The notes under the pieces are model-generated. The model ran no database searches. It saw only the letters and a list, made by a program, of their open reading frames with translations, and had not been told where the DNA came from. Shown here piece after piece: positions 18,905-29,765 of a stretch of DNA of 64,000 nt (the first letter of the stretch is position 1; the number at the start of each line of letters is the position of its first letter). The translations under genes were made by a program, and so were the position numbers. Source of the stretch: Photobacterium sp. JCM 19050 (GTDB lineage: Bacteria; Pseudomonadota; Gammaproteobacteria; Enterobacterales; Vibrionaceae); the NCBI GenBank assembly GCA_001310455.1, contig BAXG01000021.1, positions 1 through 64,000 on the forward strand. The letters run 5' to 3'.

Positions 18905-20608
18905 ATGCTTAGGCTGTTGTATCTGCTGGCACTGCTGATTACTGCACTGCCCTTCATTCCGGGTTTTGCCGGACTGTTGGCAGTTGCTTTCAGTTACCTG
19001 CCAACACTTGGTTTTGTTTCCCCCGGGCTTTCCGCCTGGTGGGAGATTGCAGCCTGGCCGGGTGTCGACACATCGGTCTATATTTCCTTGGCAGTGGGGT
19101 TTGGCAGTACTTTTTTGGCTCTGCTATGGACGTTTTTTATTGTCCAGCGATATTGGGGAACTGCGCGCTGGGTTAAGTTGGAGAAATGGCTTTCCCCGTT
19201 AATGGCCGTTCCGCATGTCGCCTTTGCAGTCGGCTGTGTTTTTCTGTTTGCCCCGTCAGGCATGTTCGCCCGTGTTCTGGCAAACCTATTCGGAACCGGT
19301 CAGGAATGCCACGTTTTCTGCACCGATGCCATGCATGCCGTTGGCCTGACACTCTTACTGGCGATTAAAGAAACCCCGTTTTTGCTGTTAATGAGCATCG
19401 CCATACTCCGGCAATTTCCAGTTCTTCAATACCAGTCGATAGCCCGCAGTCTGGGTTACAGCCACGGTTCCGGCTGGCTGAAAGTCATTCTGCCTCTTTG
19501 GCTCCCCAAACTCCGTTTCCCGGTTTACGCTGTGCTTGCCTACAGCCTGTCCGTGTTGATATCGCCTTGATAGCGGGCCCTTCTACTCCGCCGACCTTCG
19601 CCGTTTTAATCTGGCAGTGGTTCAACGATCCCGATCTCAGTTTGTTACCCCGCGCAACTGCAGGCGCCGTTTTGCTGTTCGCGCTCTGCTTTGCATCTTT
19701 GCTTCTCTACCGCGGTCTGGAGTGGTTTACGCTGAAATTCTGGCAACGCTGGCAATACGCTGGTTCCTCGGTTGTCCATCTGCCCGGTAAGGATTGTTCG
19801 CCGTTGTTGCCCTGTTGCCCCTCCTTGCTTTACCTGTTCTGGCAGTGTGGTCATTTGCCCTGCGCTGGCGCTTCCCGGATTTGGTTCCCAGCCTGTATTC
19901 TCTCCGATTTTGGGAGCAGGAATACACTCACCTGCTTGATCTCATCTCCCAAAGTTTCTGGTTAGCGGCAGCATCCGCGTCTGTCGCTTTATTACTTGCC
20001 ATTATTACCCTTGAGTACCGAGCCATACACAACCGCTCACTGCCGGCAGTCGTCATTGCGACTCCGCTGCTGGTTCCGCAGTTGTCTGTGCTGTTCGGTA
20101 TACAAATCACTACCTACTTGATTCCCGGAGCCCACTACACCCTTTGGGTTGTCTGGGCTCATGTTCTCTACGCGTTCCCTTATATTTATCTGTCGCTTGA
20201 TGGCCCGTGGCGCAGTTTTGACCCCCGCCTGCAACAAACAGCGCGAAGCTTGGCTATTCGCAATGGCAGACCTGGGTGAAAGTGAAATTCCCTCTTCTGC
20301 TCCCTGCTATTATTCTCGGCTGGGCAATGGGAATGAGCGTCAGCCTTGCCCAATACCTGCCAACCCAGTTATTGGGGGCCGGGCGAGTGACCACCCTGAC
20401 CACCGAAGCGGTCAGTCTGGCAAGTGGGCAAGACAGGCGCATCATGGCAATTTACGGTTTGATGCAGGCAGCATTGCCACTGGTGGTGTTCTCTCTGGCC
20501 GTTGCGGCGTCACGAATGACAGAACCGGCCCGAAGGCTGGCAACCCGAAAATCAACAAGATGGTCTCTGGATGCAATTACACGTAAAAAATCTCAGCATC
20601 ACATCTGA
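18905..20608 (+). CDS. ynjC: YnjC-like fused ABC permease (three frameshifts)
   Basis: An inner-membrane permease of about 565 aa with two fused BPD_transp_1 halves, as in E. coli YnjC (511 aa). Half one has IKETPFLLLMSIAILRQFP...QYQSIARSLG; half two has the second EAA-like loop QQTARSLAI and ends in ...PLVVFSLAVAASRM. Frames break at 19555 (GG to G: SVVDIALIAGPS), about 19795, and 20265 (GGG to GG: RNGQTWVKVKFPLLLP). All restore continuous hydrophobic sequence. The end overlaps ynjD by 38 bp. The stretch at about 19310-19340 fits the family poorly and may hide a further compensated error. Confidence 0.82.
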
Positions 20609-21242
20609 TACCGGCGTCCTGCTGGAAGAACTGACTTTTAATGTATCCGGCGGCGAAGTGCTTACCATTATGGGGCCAAGCGGATGTGGCAAATCCACAC
20701 TATTAAGTGCGCTGGCCGGGCACCTGAGTCCGGTGTTCAAGGCATCCGGTAACATCGATGTTGATGGGAATGATGTTGTCAGCCTGCCGGCCGAAAAGCG
20801 TGCGGTAGGGATTCTGTTTCAGGACGATCTCTTATTTCCACACCTGAATGTCTGGCAAAACCTCGCATTTGGTATTTCATCCAAACACACTGCCGACGAA
20901 AAACAGGGCATGGCGATGGAAACCCTGGCCGAAATAGGACTCAGTGACATCGCGTGGCACGCTCCCCAAAATATTTCAGGTGGTCAGCGGGCGCGTATCA
21001 GCCTGATGCGCACACTCCTGTCATCACCAAAAGTTCTTCTCTTAGATGAGCCTTTCAGCAAACTCGACCGTCCGCTTCGTAAGGCCTTTCGTGAGTTTGT
21101 ATTTTCTCAAATTGCCCAACGCAACATCGCTACCGTGATGGTTACCCATGATGAAGATGATGTTCCACCCAAGGGCAAATGCATTCAATGGCCAATGTTG
21201 CCTGCTTCTGATTCTCTGGAGGAATCCAACCAAGATGCTTGA
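20571..21242 (+). CDS. ynjD: YnjD-like ABC transporter ATPase
   Basis: The 223-aa cytosolic ATPase of the YnjBCD importer. Walker A is GPSGCGKST, the Q-loop is FQDDLLFPHLNVWQNLAFG, the signature ISGGQRAR, Walker B VLLLDEPF and the switch VTHDEDDVP, where the short C-terminal end after VPP is as in E. coli YnjD. It overlaps ynjC at its start and ynjF by 8 bp at its end. Confidence 0.9.
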   Translation: MQLHVKNLSITSDTGVLLEELTFNVSGGEVLTIMGPSGCGKSTLLSALAGHLSPVFKASGNIDVDGNDVVSLPAEKRAVGILFQDDLLFPHLNVWQNLAFGISSKHTADEKQGMAMETLAEIGLSDIAWHAPQNISGGQRARISLMRTLLSSPKVLLLDEPFSKLDRPLRKAFREFVFSQIAQRNIATVMVTHDEDDVPPKGKCIQWPMLPASDSLEESNQDA

Positions 21243-21849
21243 CCGTTTCGCTATCCCTGTTATCAAAAAGCCTCTCGCACTTATTGCGTCACTCCCAGAC
21301 AAACTGGGAATCACCGCAAATCAAATCACCGTTGCCGGGTTTGTTATCGGGCTTGGTGCCCTTCCAGCTGTTGCTACAGGAAACTACCTGCTTGGCTTGC
21401 TGTTTATTACGCTTAATCGGATATTTGACGGGATAGATGGGGCTGTTGCACGCAGGCAGGGAATAACCGACTGCGGCGGTTTCCTGGATATCACTCTCGA
21501 TTTTATCTTCTACTCGATGGTTCCGTTTGCCTTTGCCCTGGCAATACCCGAAGAAAATGCGGTTGCGGCGGCCTTCCTTATTTTTTCGTTTATGGGGACC
21601 GGCTCAAGCTTCCTTTCGTTTGCCATTATGGCAAGCAAACACAGTATCGATAACCCGGTCTACCAGAACAAATCACTCTACTACATGGGCGGCCTGACGG
21701 AAGGAACAGAAACTATCGCCTGTTTTGTATTGATGTGCCTGTTTCCAATGCACTTCACCACCATCGCGTTTGTCTTCGGCGGCCTTTGCTGGCTTACCAC
21801 CGCAACCCGGATTTGGGCGGGATACCAGACGTTGAAGTCAGTGAAATAA
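21235..21849 (+). CDS. ynjF: YnjF-like CDP-alcohol phosphatidyltransferase
   Basis: A 204-aa integral membrane enzyme with about six membrane segments. The CDP-alcohol phosphotransferase motif appears as DGIDGAVARRQGITDCGGFLDITLD (D-G-x2-A-R-x8-G-x3-D-x3-D). Family members join a CDP-linked lipid and an alcohol to make phospholipids; the alcohol for YnjF is not known. The ATG at 21235 follows CTGGAGGAA inside the end of ynjD, so expression is coupled to the ABC transporter. This coupling suggests that the imported molecule or its product feeds lipid synthesis (inference). Confidence 0.88.
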   Translation: MLDRFAIPVIKKPLALIASLPDKLGITANQITVAGFVIGLGALPAVATGNYLLGLLFITLNRIFDGIDGAVARRQGITDCGGFLDITLDFIFYSMVPFAFALAIPEENAVAAAFLIFSFMGTGSSFLSFAIMASKHSIDNPVYQNKSLYYMGGLTEGTETIACFVLMCLFPMHFTTIAFVFGGLCWLTTATRIWAGYQTLKSVK

Positions 21850-21888
21850 CCACCTCACCCTGACTGACTTGTCGGTGATCTTTGTGAT

Positions 21889-21919
21889 TAAACCCCGTTT
21901 GGAGATAGCGGGGTTTTTT
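21889..21919 (+). terminator. Terminator after ynjF
   Basis: Arms aaaccccg (21890-21897) and cggggttt (21909-21916) are followed by ttt, an intrinsic terminator closing the VTT-ynjBCDF unit. Confidence 0.85.
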
Positions 21920-22061
21920 ATTACTTCATTCAGCCCGTTCTCCCGCTAACTCTTTACTGTCTTACTTTTTTCACATCGTTTTCAAAGCATATTTGTATTT
22001 AATAAGTTAGATAACCAGAAAAACATTAATCAGATTAAAGGCCGAATTTTTGGGGGAAAGA

Positions 22062-23710
22062 ATGCTTTTTGGTAACGAAAATGCTATCTACGACGACCTG
22101 TTGGATGACTGTCACGTCACACCCTATGGTGCCATTGCCGACAAGGCCATACTCCGTGGCCGATGGGGCGTGGGAAAAACCGGCCACCTCCTTTACCGGA
22201 ATAAACCCCTGACTGAAGTACTGGCTGAAATAGATGAATTGGATAAATACCTTTGGTATCGAGACGAAGGTGGCTTGATACCGACGCCATCTTCCGTCTG
22301 AAAAGTTTCTTGCTCGATGACAACAATATGCTGAAAAAAGCACTGGAGATGATGTGGGAATCTGAGGTAATCCGTGTAGAAATCAAATTGCTGGCAACGA
22401 TGTGGGAGTATTACAACAAACCTTCCGGCGAACACTGGCTTTACGTTCGATCTAAAGCCAAAGTTGAAACCTTCGTGGAGCCCGTCTGGAAGCTCATACC
22501 CCATATCACTGGTATGTTTCAAAATAAAACGCAGGTTGAAGCCGTTGAAGGATTCCAAAGCGAACTGAGCAAAATATTCGGGAGCGAATCCTGGCGGGCA
22601 ATTCAGCGTTGCCTGAAAGATATAGAAGCCTACGACATACAACCTGTCGTTGCGATTGAGCCGATTGAAACCCCTCAGTCCCCACTGGAAGAGAGAGATC
22701 CTAACCTTTCTCAGATCCTTACCATCTCCTTGATTGATTTGTTTACCCGTCGATTTGAATATTCCAAAACCAAGCCCCAGCGTATCCGGCTTCAGCTTTC
22801 TGTTCCCTGGCACAAAGGCATTCGGCGCTCACTGAAAGAGCCGCAAAAATTGGCTCAAAATGAAGGGAAGTTCAACTGGAGTCCGGGAACATTGAGAAGG
22901 TTCATCAATGCGCGAATTGAGCATGAGATGAAAGTGGCAAAGTGGCCGTTCCAACCCAAAGCCAACCGGGATGCATTCACTGCTCTCTTCGGGAAGCAAG
23001 TCAGCCATAAGCATTCGCAGTACCAGGAAGAAACCTTCTTCCATGTCCTCCGTCACACCAGACATCGTCCGAGAGACTTGATGCGGTTTTCCCGGGAAAT
23101 AGTAGAACATCAGATTGCGCACGATTTATCGAAAGTAAATGGCAACAACACCACGATTGACCTTGGGGAATTGAGGTACAAACAATCTCCTATCAGCCCA
23201 CAAATCATCCATGCGGCAATCAGAAAAACAAGCCTGGAGATTGCAAACCAGCAAGTTATTGAAGCCGGCAGACGATATCAGGAAATACGCAGTATTTTGT
23301 ACACTCTGAGAGGCATCAATGTACCTTTTTCATGCGAAGAACTTGCATCTAAGATTCAGAAAATAAGCAACAATCAGCAACCCTATACCTATTTGAACTG
23401 CCTGAGGATTCTTTGGAATTCCGGTTTTATAGGCGTGGAAATCACGCCCAAAGATGAACACTGTCTCAATCATCTAAAGGAACAATTTGGCACTGACACC
23501 ATAAAACGTTACCACCAACGAGGAAAACCCACTGTATTGAAATGCTTCCTTTTTGAGTACAACACAGCGCGAACAGCTCAGGAAATCATCGGAGACTTCG
23601 GTGAGCAGAGTGAGGTAGCAGATAAGTACACTGTGCAGTTAGTTTTCCATCCGGTGATGTTTGGCTACCTTAACGCTCATGTATCCAATGAATACCCCAT
23701 TGGCGTTTGA
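22062..23710 (+). CDS. Orphan P-loop ATPase with C-terminal winged-helix-like region (one frameshift)
   Basis: A protein of about 549 aa that I cannot name with certainty. Near residue 30 it has a Walker A, GRWGVGKTG. Around residue 340 lies HTRHRPRDLMRFSREIVEHQ, a sensor-like HRPRD-x-hRF motif seen in P-loop ATPases of the Sll1717 type. A C-terminal part (VPFSCEELASKIQKI, YTYLNCLRILWNSGFIGVEI) resembles winged-helix repeats. No clear Walker B aspartates were found. One G is missing at 22277 (EGGLDTDAIFRLKSFL). The ATG at 22062 follows GGGGGAA. It has no partner genes. The role may be regulatory or defence; this is not shown. Confidence 0.6.
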
Positions 23711-23727
23711 GTAACAGGCAAACATCA

Positions 23728-24629
23728 CTATCTCAACCACTGATTATGCAGCTGGTCTGAATCCCCGAGGTATTCCAAAAGCCAGTTCAGCGCAGGGCTG
23801 AGTTTAGATTTATTCCAGGCAATACAGCATGGGCTGGCTGGCGGTGGCGTTTCGATTTGTTTTTCGACCAGCAAACCGGATTCAATATGTGGGAGTGCCA
23901 TGTGGGACGGAACAACGCCGATACCCGTTCCGGCCAGAAAGCATTGCATCGCGCTGTGCCAGTTCGGAACCACGATTCGGCGCTGGTTATCAAGGAGCCA
24001 GGTAGTACGTTTGGGGATGATCCGGGACGTATCTTCAAGACAAATCGCCGGATACCTTGCCACCTCGGCATCACTCAGTACATGTGATGCTGATGCAAGC
24101 GGGTGATTTTTACTGGCAACAAACCGCCATTCCAGAGTTCCCATATTGCGGTAACCAAAGTTGCCACTTACAGGTACTGAGGTTGTCGCACCGATAGCAA
24201 TATCCGCCCGGTTGTCCGACAGCGCATCCCAAACGCCATTGAACACTTCCATGCTCAGAAGTAATTCCACATCCGGAAAGGCTTGGTAGAAATCATTCAC
24301 CAGGACGCTCACCTGGTCTTCACGCACCACGTTGTCCAATGCGACAGTCACCGTAGCCTGCCAGCCGTTCGCTACCCGCTGGGTGTCAAAGCGCACTTGC
24401 TCCATCCGGTTTATCAGTTCCCTCGCCTGTTCGACAAAAATTTGCCAGCAACCGTCGGTTCAACCTGGCGGTGCAGCCGGGTGAAAAGTGTCACCGCCAA
24501 CCGCTCTTCAACTTGTCGCACCGTGTAACTTATGGCACTGGGTACCCGGTGCAGTTCCTCTGCCGCTGCTGAGAAGCTTCCACGCCGTGCGACGACATCA
24601 ATAACCTGTAATTCCTGATATGAAAACAT
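23728..24629 (-). CDS. punR: PunR, LysR-family purine-nucleoside regulator (one frameshift)
   Basis: A LysR-type regulator of about 300 aa. The HTH (GSFSAAAEELHRVPSAISYTVRQVEERLAVTLF) and effector domain (VFNGVWDALSDNRADIAIGAT, RTTWLLDNQRRIVVPNWHSAMQCFLAGTGIGVVPSH) closely follow E. coli PunR (YdhB). In E. coli, PunR activates the divergent punC for purine nucleoside uptake. The frame breaks at about 24441; one lost A on the minus strand restores VAGKIFVEQARELINRMEQVR. It is divergent from punC here too. Confidence 0.9.
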
Positions 24630-24730
24630 TGCTGTGAATTTTTTTGAAAGCAGTAGTGAAATAATAGCGTTTCACAGTCATAGCTTCTATCAATAAACTG
24701 ACACCAAACTTAAAAAGCCTAACTATTATT

Positions 24731-25936
24731 ATGAAAACCAATATTCCTTTTTCTTCCCTTCTTTGGTTTGCACTGCTCAGTATGCTGGGATTCCTGGCAA
24801 CCGACATGTATTTGCCTGCATTTGAAACCATCCGCAATGAGATGGAGACTACCCAGTCTCTGATTGGTCTGAGCCTGAGCCTGTTTCTGTTGGGTATGGC
24901 GCTCGGTCAGCTGATTTACGGACCGTTGTCTGACCGCTATGGACGTATCCGCGTTCTGGTTGGTGGCCTTGCCCTGTTTACCATCGCAACAGTTGCTACC
25001 TCTGTGTCTGCCAGCATTGAAGTTTTCCTGGCAGCGCGTTTCCTGCAGGCGCTGGGCGCATGTTCCGCTACTGTTATCTGGCAGGCCGTAGTAATTGACC
25101 GTTATGACAGCTCAACCGGTCAGCGTGTATTCGCAACTATCATGCCGCTGGTTGCCCTGTCTCCGGCTCTGGCACCGCTGGCGGGTGCATTCTTAGAAGC
25201 ACACCTCGGCTGGCGCAGCATTTTCTTCACTCTGATTGCGATTGGTGTCGCTTTGATTGCGATGACCCTGCGTCAGGAAGAAAGCAATAAAAACCTGTCT
25301 AAAGACAGCAATCCTATTGAAGACATTAAGAAAAATTATTCGGTCGTTTTAAAATCAAAAAAATTCATCGGTAATATGATGATTTTTGCTGGCTGTTCTG
25401 CAGCGTTCTTTGCCTGGCTGACCGGATCACCTTTTGTTATGACCGAAATGGGTTATTCAGGTGCAGATATCGGCTTGAGCTATGTACCTCAGACCATCGC
25501 CTTTATTCTGGGTGGTTATGGCTGCCGCTCACTGCTGGGTCGCTATGAAGGTACTGCTATCCTGCCTTGGCTGTTGAAGCTGTTCGTACTGAGCATTGTC
25601 GTGATGTTCGCAATTACCTGGCAGTTCAACCCAACCGTTATCTGGCCTGTACTGATACCTTTCTGTCTGCTGGCTGTGGCAAACGGTGCGGTTTACCCAA
25701 TCGTAGTGAACCAAGCATTGGAAGACTTCAAACAGTGCAGCGCGACTGCCGCCGGCCTTCTGAACTTCCTGCAGACCATGGTTTGCTTCCTGGCAAGCGG
25801 TGTGGTTTCAGCACTGGCAGCAAACGGCCTGATGACCGTAATGGAAGTGATGATGGTATGTGCAGCAACCGTGATTATCGGTTACACCCTGACGGTGATG
25901 GCTCGCCGTGAACCTGAACTGGCGACACAAAACTAA
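24731..25936 (+). CDS. punC: PunC, MFS purine nucleoside transporter
   Basis: A 401-aa major-facilitator protein with 12 predicted membrane segments. MFS motif A appears as YGPLSDRYGRIRVLV after the second helix. GFLATDMYLPAF, ACSATVIWQAVV, FAWLTGSPFVMTEMGYS and LSYVPQTIAFILGGYGCR are shared with E. coli PunC (YdhC), an inner-membrane purine-nucleoside importer once annotated as a drug exporter. The reading frame is intact and has a strong codon bias. It is divergent from punR and ends at a strong terminator. Confidence 0.9.
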   Translation: MKTNIPFSSLLWFALLSMLGFLATDMYLPAFETIRNEMETTQSLIGLSLSLFLLGMALGQLIYGPLSDRYGRIRVLVGGLALFTIATVATSVSASIEVFLAARFLQALGACSATVIWQAVVIDRYDSSTGQRVFATIMPLVALSPALAPLAGAFLEAHLGWRSIFFTLIAIGVALIAMTLRQEESNKNLSKDSNPIEDIKKNYSVVLKSKKFIGNMMIFAGCSAAFFAWLTGSPFVMTEMGYSGADIGLSYVPQTIAFILGGYGCRSLLGRYEGTAILPWLLKLFVLSIVVMFAITWQFNPTVIWPVLIPFCLLAVANGAVYPIVVNQALEDFKQCSATAAGLLNFLQTMVCFLASGVVSALAANGLMTVMEVMMVCAATVIIGYTLTVMARREPELATQN

Positions 25937-25969
25937 CTTCAGGTTTGAAACAGTATAATCCAAGTAAAT

Positions 25970-26004
25970 AAAGGGGGATGCAACAGCATCCCCCCTTTTC
26001 TTTG
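25970..26004. terminator. Bidirectional terminator between punC and kdsB
   Basis: Arms aagggggatgc (25971-25981) and gcatcccccctt (25985-25996) are followed by ttcttt on the plus strand. It separates the convergent punC and kdsB. Confidence 0.85.
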
Positions 26005-26054
26005 TCTTTGCTTTTAACTCACTACACGTTTCTCAAATCTCGAGATCCGTTTGC

Positions 26055-26801
26055 TCAGCAAACCAGCCTACGCACTGTTTCCAGATCTTCCGGTGTATCT
26101 ACACCGGCAGGCGGTGTTTCCAGCGCGACTTCAACATGAATCTTCTCACCATACCAAAGCACCCGGAGCTGCTCCAGCGCTTCGATTTTTTCTAACGGGC
26201 TTGGTTCCCAGGTGATGTAGGTCTTAATAAAACCGGCTCGGTAACCGTAGATACCAATGTGACGTAAGAGGTTCTGGTGAACTTCCTTTGGTTCCTTGGC
26301 AAAATTATCACGGTCCCAAGGAATAGTTGCCCGGCTGAAATACAGCGCAAAGCCATTCTTGTCGGTCACCACTTTGACCGCATTGGGGTTGAAAACCTCA
26401 TCAGCATGATCGATTTCCACGGCAAGTGTCGACATCGGAGCATTGCTGTGAACAAGGTTATCGGCTACCTGACGAATGATGACTGGTGGAATCAGCGGCT
26501 CATCACCCTGAACATTGACAATCACCTGGTCATCTGTGAAACCATACTTATCGACCACTTCAGCCAAACGCTCAGTGCCGGATTGGTGGTCAGCAGATGT
26601 CATACAATACTCACCGCCAAATGCCTCAACCGCATCGGCGATGCGCTGATCATCAGTCGCGATGATCACCTTATCCGCACCGGACTTGCTGGCCTGCTCA
26701 TATACCCATTGAATCATCGGTTTGCCACCGATATCAGCCAGAGGTTTAGCGGGTAAGCGGCTGGACTGGTAACGGGCTGGAATAACGACAACGAATCCCA
26801 T
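26055..26801 (-). CDS. kdsB: KdsB, CMP-KDO synthetase
   Basis: A 248-aa cytosolic enzyme that activates KDO with CTP for lipopolysaccharide inner-core synthesis. The N terminus [33 protein letters not shown] holds the nucleotide-binding motif. [12 protein letters not shown] and the C-terminal [14 protein letters not shown] are typical. The frame is intact. The ATG overlaps the ycaR stop (TAATG). The order kdsB-ycaR-lpxK-msbA-comEC is close to E. coli. Confidence 0.95.
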   Translation of the reverse strand: MGFVVVIPARYQSSRLPAKPLADIGGKPMIQWVYEQASKSGADKVIIATDDQRIADAVEAFGGEYCMTSADHQSGTERLAEVVDKYGFTDDQVIVNVQGDEPLIPPVIIRQVADNLVHSNAPMSTLAVEIDHADEVFNPNAVKVVTDKNGFALYFSRATIPWDRDNFAKEPKEVHQNLLRHIGIYGYRAGFIKTYITWEPSPLEKIEALEQLRVLWYGEKIHVEVALETPPAGVDTPEDLETVRRLVC

Positions 26802-26980
26802 TATTTAACCTCGTCTGAACTCAATTCCCGGGCTTCTTCCACCAGCATAACAGGAATACCGTCACGGATTGGATAGGCCAGGCGGTCAAATTTACATACC
26901 AGCTCGTGTTTTTCTTTGTCGTAGTTGAGCTTGCCTTTGCAGTTTGGGCAGGCCACGATTTCAAGCAGTCGATGGTCCAT
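26801..26980 (-). CDS. ycaR: YcaR, Trm112-like small zinc protein
   Basis: A 59-aa Trm112/UPF0434 family protein. It has CPNC at about residues 11-14 and a third Cys in [20 protein letters not shown], almost identical to E. coli YcaR. The ATG at 26980 ([12 protein letters not shown]) is preferred over an upstream in-frame ATG lying deep in lpxK. It overlaps lpxK by 20 bp and kdsB by 1 bp. The function is unproven; Trm112-like proteins are partners of other enzymes. Confidence 0.9.
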   Translation of the reverse strand: MDHRLLEIVACPNCKGKLNYDKEKHELVCKFDRLAYPIRDGIPVMLVEEARELSSDEVK

Positions 26981-27968
26981 ACTGTTCCTTAATCTCTTGA
27001 ATACGGGTAAGTATCCGGTCGGCATCTTCCTGAGGAATCTGTGCATCGACCGGTAAATACCACCAGTTATCCTTGGCATAACGGTAACACTTTACCGCGT
27101 CTTTTTCGGTCATAATTAAATGATCACCTTTCCCTGCCAGCCCTTCAAGCTCAGCAGGTTCGAACGCCTGGTGATCAGCAAATCCGTGTGTCAGCACCGG
27201 CTTGAGTTTCAATGACTCAAGGGTAGTAAAAAATCTTTCCGGATGGCCAATACCGGCAATGGCAACCACGTTTTTCAATTCAGATACCGGGCGCTTCTCC
27301 CCGGTCACCAAATTCACGGCATCGGCAGGTTTTAATGCCATGGGTATTTCACCCTCTCCCGCAGTTCCGCCATTGCAGATACGGAAATCAACTGAATCCA
27401 GTCGTTCGATGCCTTCCCGTAGTGGGCCCATTGGAATGTAATGCAGATTACCAAAACGGCGGTTGCCGTCGATGACGACAAACTCCAGGTCTCTGTCCAA
27501 CTTATAATGTTGGAGACCATCATCGGTAATAACGATATCTATACCCAATGTGAGCAGCTTTTTTACCGCATTGCTGCGAACAGGATCCACCGCAACCGGC
27601 ACACCGGTTCGCCGGTGAATAAGCAACGGTTCATCACCACATTCTGATGCAGAGGATTCCGGGGTGACAACAAATGGGTAGCTTGGCGCTTTAGCACCGT
27701 AGCCGCGGGAGACGACGCCTGGGTTAAATCCCCTGCTTTTCAGTTGCTCCGCGAGCCAGATAACTACAGGGGTTTTACCGTTGCCGCCGGCAGTGATGTT
27801 TCCTACCACCACCACAGGTACTGGCGCCCGGTACGCCCTGCCTTCATGAGAAAGAAAATCTGCGGCGTTTTTGGCAACCGAACCATAGAGTTTACTCAGG
27901 GGCCACAGCACAGGAGCAAGCCACTTATGCTTGCCCCCAAACCAGAGTGATTCAACAAACTGACTCAT
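26961..27968 (-). CDS. lpxK: LpxK, tetraacyldisaccharide 4'-kinase
   Basis: A 335-aa peripheral inner-membrane kinase that phosphorylates the 4' position of the lipid A disaccharide precursor to make lipid IVA. It has an N-terminal membrane-associated helix, then the P-loop variant [37 protein letters not shown] and a C-terminal [11 protein letters not shown]. The frame is intact. Eight bases separate it from upstream msbA, consistent with one transcript. Confidence 0.95.
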   Translation of the reverse strand: MSQFVESLWFGGKHKWLAPVLWPLSKLYGSVAKNAADFLSHEGRAYRAPVPVVVVGNITAGGNGKTPVVIWLAEQLKSRGFNPGVVSRGYGAKAPSYPFVVTPESSASECGDEPLLIHRRTGVPVAVDPVRSNAVKKLLTLGIDIVITDDGLQHYKLDRDLEFVVIDGNRRFGNLHYIPMGPLREGIERLDSVDFRICNGGTAGEGEIPMALKPADAVNLVTGEKRPVSELKNVVAIAGIGHPERFFTTLESLKLKPVLTHGFADHQAFEPAELEGLAGKGDHLIMTEKDAVKCYRYAKDNWWYLPVDAQIPQEDADRILTRIQEIKEQYGPSTA

Positions 27969-27976
27969 CCCGGTAT

Positions 27977-29730
27977 TTACTCACCAAACTGGATACGGTG
28001 AAGTTGCGCATAGGCACCGTCTTTTTCCAGCAGTGTTTTATGGTCACCACGCTCAATAATTTCGCCTTCGTCCACCACCAGAATCTGGTCAGCGTTTTCG
28101 ATAGTCGACAGACGGTGCGCAATCACCAATACAGTCCGGTCTTTTTGTAGCTCATCCAGTGCTGCCTGAATCGCTTTTTCAGATTCGGTATCAAGCGCTG
28201 AGGTCGCCTCATCCAGAATCAGGACTGGGGCATCACGGAGCAACGCACGGGCAATTGCCAGACGCTGACGCTGACCGCCCGACAGGCTTACACCGTTCTC
28301 GCCGATAACAGTATCAAAACCGTTGTCCATCCCTTCGATAAAGCCGGTAGCGTGAGCCAGTTTCGCGGCATGTTCAATTTGCTCGCGGGTATAGGACTCT
28401 GTAGCCGCATAGGCGATGTTGTTGGCAATGGTATCGTTAAACAGATGAACGTTCTGGGAAACAACCGCAACCTGTTCGCGCAGGTTAGACAGCTTGTAAT
28501 CGGTCAGGTTGACGTCATCAAGCCGGATGTCTCCGGAATCAATCTCGTAGAAACGGGTCAGCAGGTTGGCAATGGTGCTCTTACCCGAACCGGAACGGCC
28601 AACCAGTGCCAGCGTTTTGCCGGCAGGCAAGTCAAAGCTGACATCCCGCAGTGCAGGTGCTTCTTTGGTTGGATAGGTGAAAGTGACGTTTTCTACTTTT
28701 ACGTCGCCCTTCACGCGCTCGGCAACATGTGTACCGGTGTCCTTTTCGCCGTCCAGATCCATCAGGTCAAACAGTGTCTGGCTCGCCGCCATACCACGCT
28801 GGAACTGAGACGTCACGTTAGTCAGTGACTTCAATGGCGCATCAGACCAAACATCGCGGTAAAGATTACCGCAAAGGTACCCGGGGTCAGTTGACTGCGG
28901 ATTGCTTCGGTATTGGCAAGAATAAGGACGACTACCAGCGCCAAAGATGCGATGAACTGAATCACCGGGTTGGCAATGGCCTGCGCAGCCACCAGCTTCA
29001 TGGATTGCTGGCGCATCCGGTTGCTCATCTGATCAAAACGCTCGCTTTCCACCTGCTGGCCGTTGTAACTGAGAACAACTTTATGGCCTTTCAGCATTTG
29101 CTCAGCGGATGACGTCATGTGGCCCATGGCTTCCTGCATATTGCGGGAGATCTTACGGAAACGCTTGGAAACCACCCCGATAGCCCAGGCGACAACAGGG
29201 GCAATCACCAAAAGAATGGCGGAAAGCTGCCAGCTGTTCCAGAACATCATCGCCAGCAGGCCGATAATCATCGCGCCTTCACGTACTATATTTACCAATG
29301 CACCGCTGGTAGCTGCTGCAACCTGCTCGGAATCATAGGTGATTCGGGAAAGAAGCTTTCCGGATGATTCCTTATCAAAAAAACTGACTGGCATCGACAT
29401 AAAATGGTTGAACACCCGACGACGCATTTTCATCACGACATTGCCGGACACCCAGGACAGGCAATACGTAGAAACGAAACCGGACACCCCGCGCAGCAAA
29501 ATCAGGAGCAGCAGATACAGAGGCATCCAAGTGAGGAAATCGGACGTCACTTTGTCGTAGGTAAAGCCTTCATCAAGAAGAGGCTTAATCATAGAAATAA
29601 GAAGGGTATCAGCTGCCGAGTTTGCCACCAGGGCAATAACAGCGACGATCATCCCGGCTTTATAAACACGAATCATCGGCCAGAGGCGTTTGAATGTTTC
29701 CCAGGTTGATCGGTCTTGGAACTCGCTCAT
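27977..29730 (-). CDS. msbA: MsbA, lipid A flippase (one frameshift)
   Basis: A half-size ABC exporter of about 584 aa that flips lipid A-core across the inner membrane. The membrane domain (about 1-310) is followed by an ATPase domain with [45 protein letters not shown] and AHRLSTIE. The frame breaks at 28835-28836 (plus-strand caatggcgc). Restoring CCC on the minus strand gives [21 protein letters not shown]. MsbA is essential in most Gram-negative bacteria, so a real break would be hard to tolerate. Confidence 0.95.
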
Positions 29731-29765
29731 CGAATATCACTTGTCGAAAAGAATTACGCCGCATT

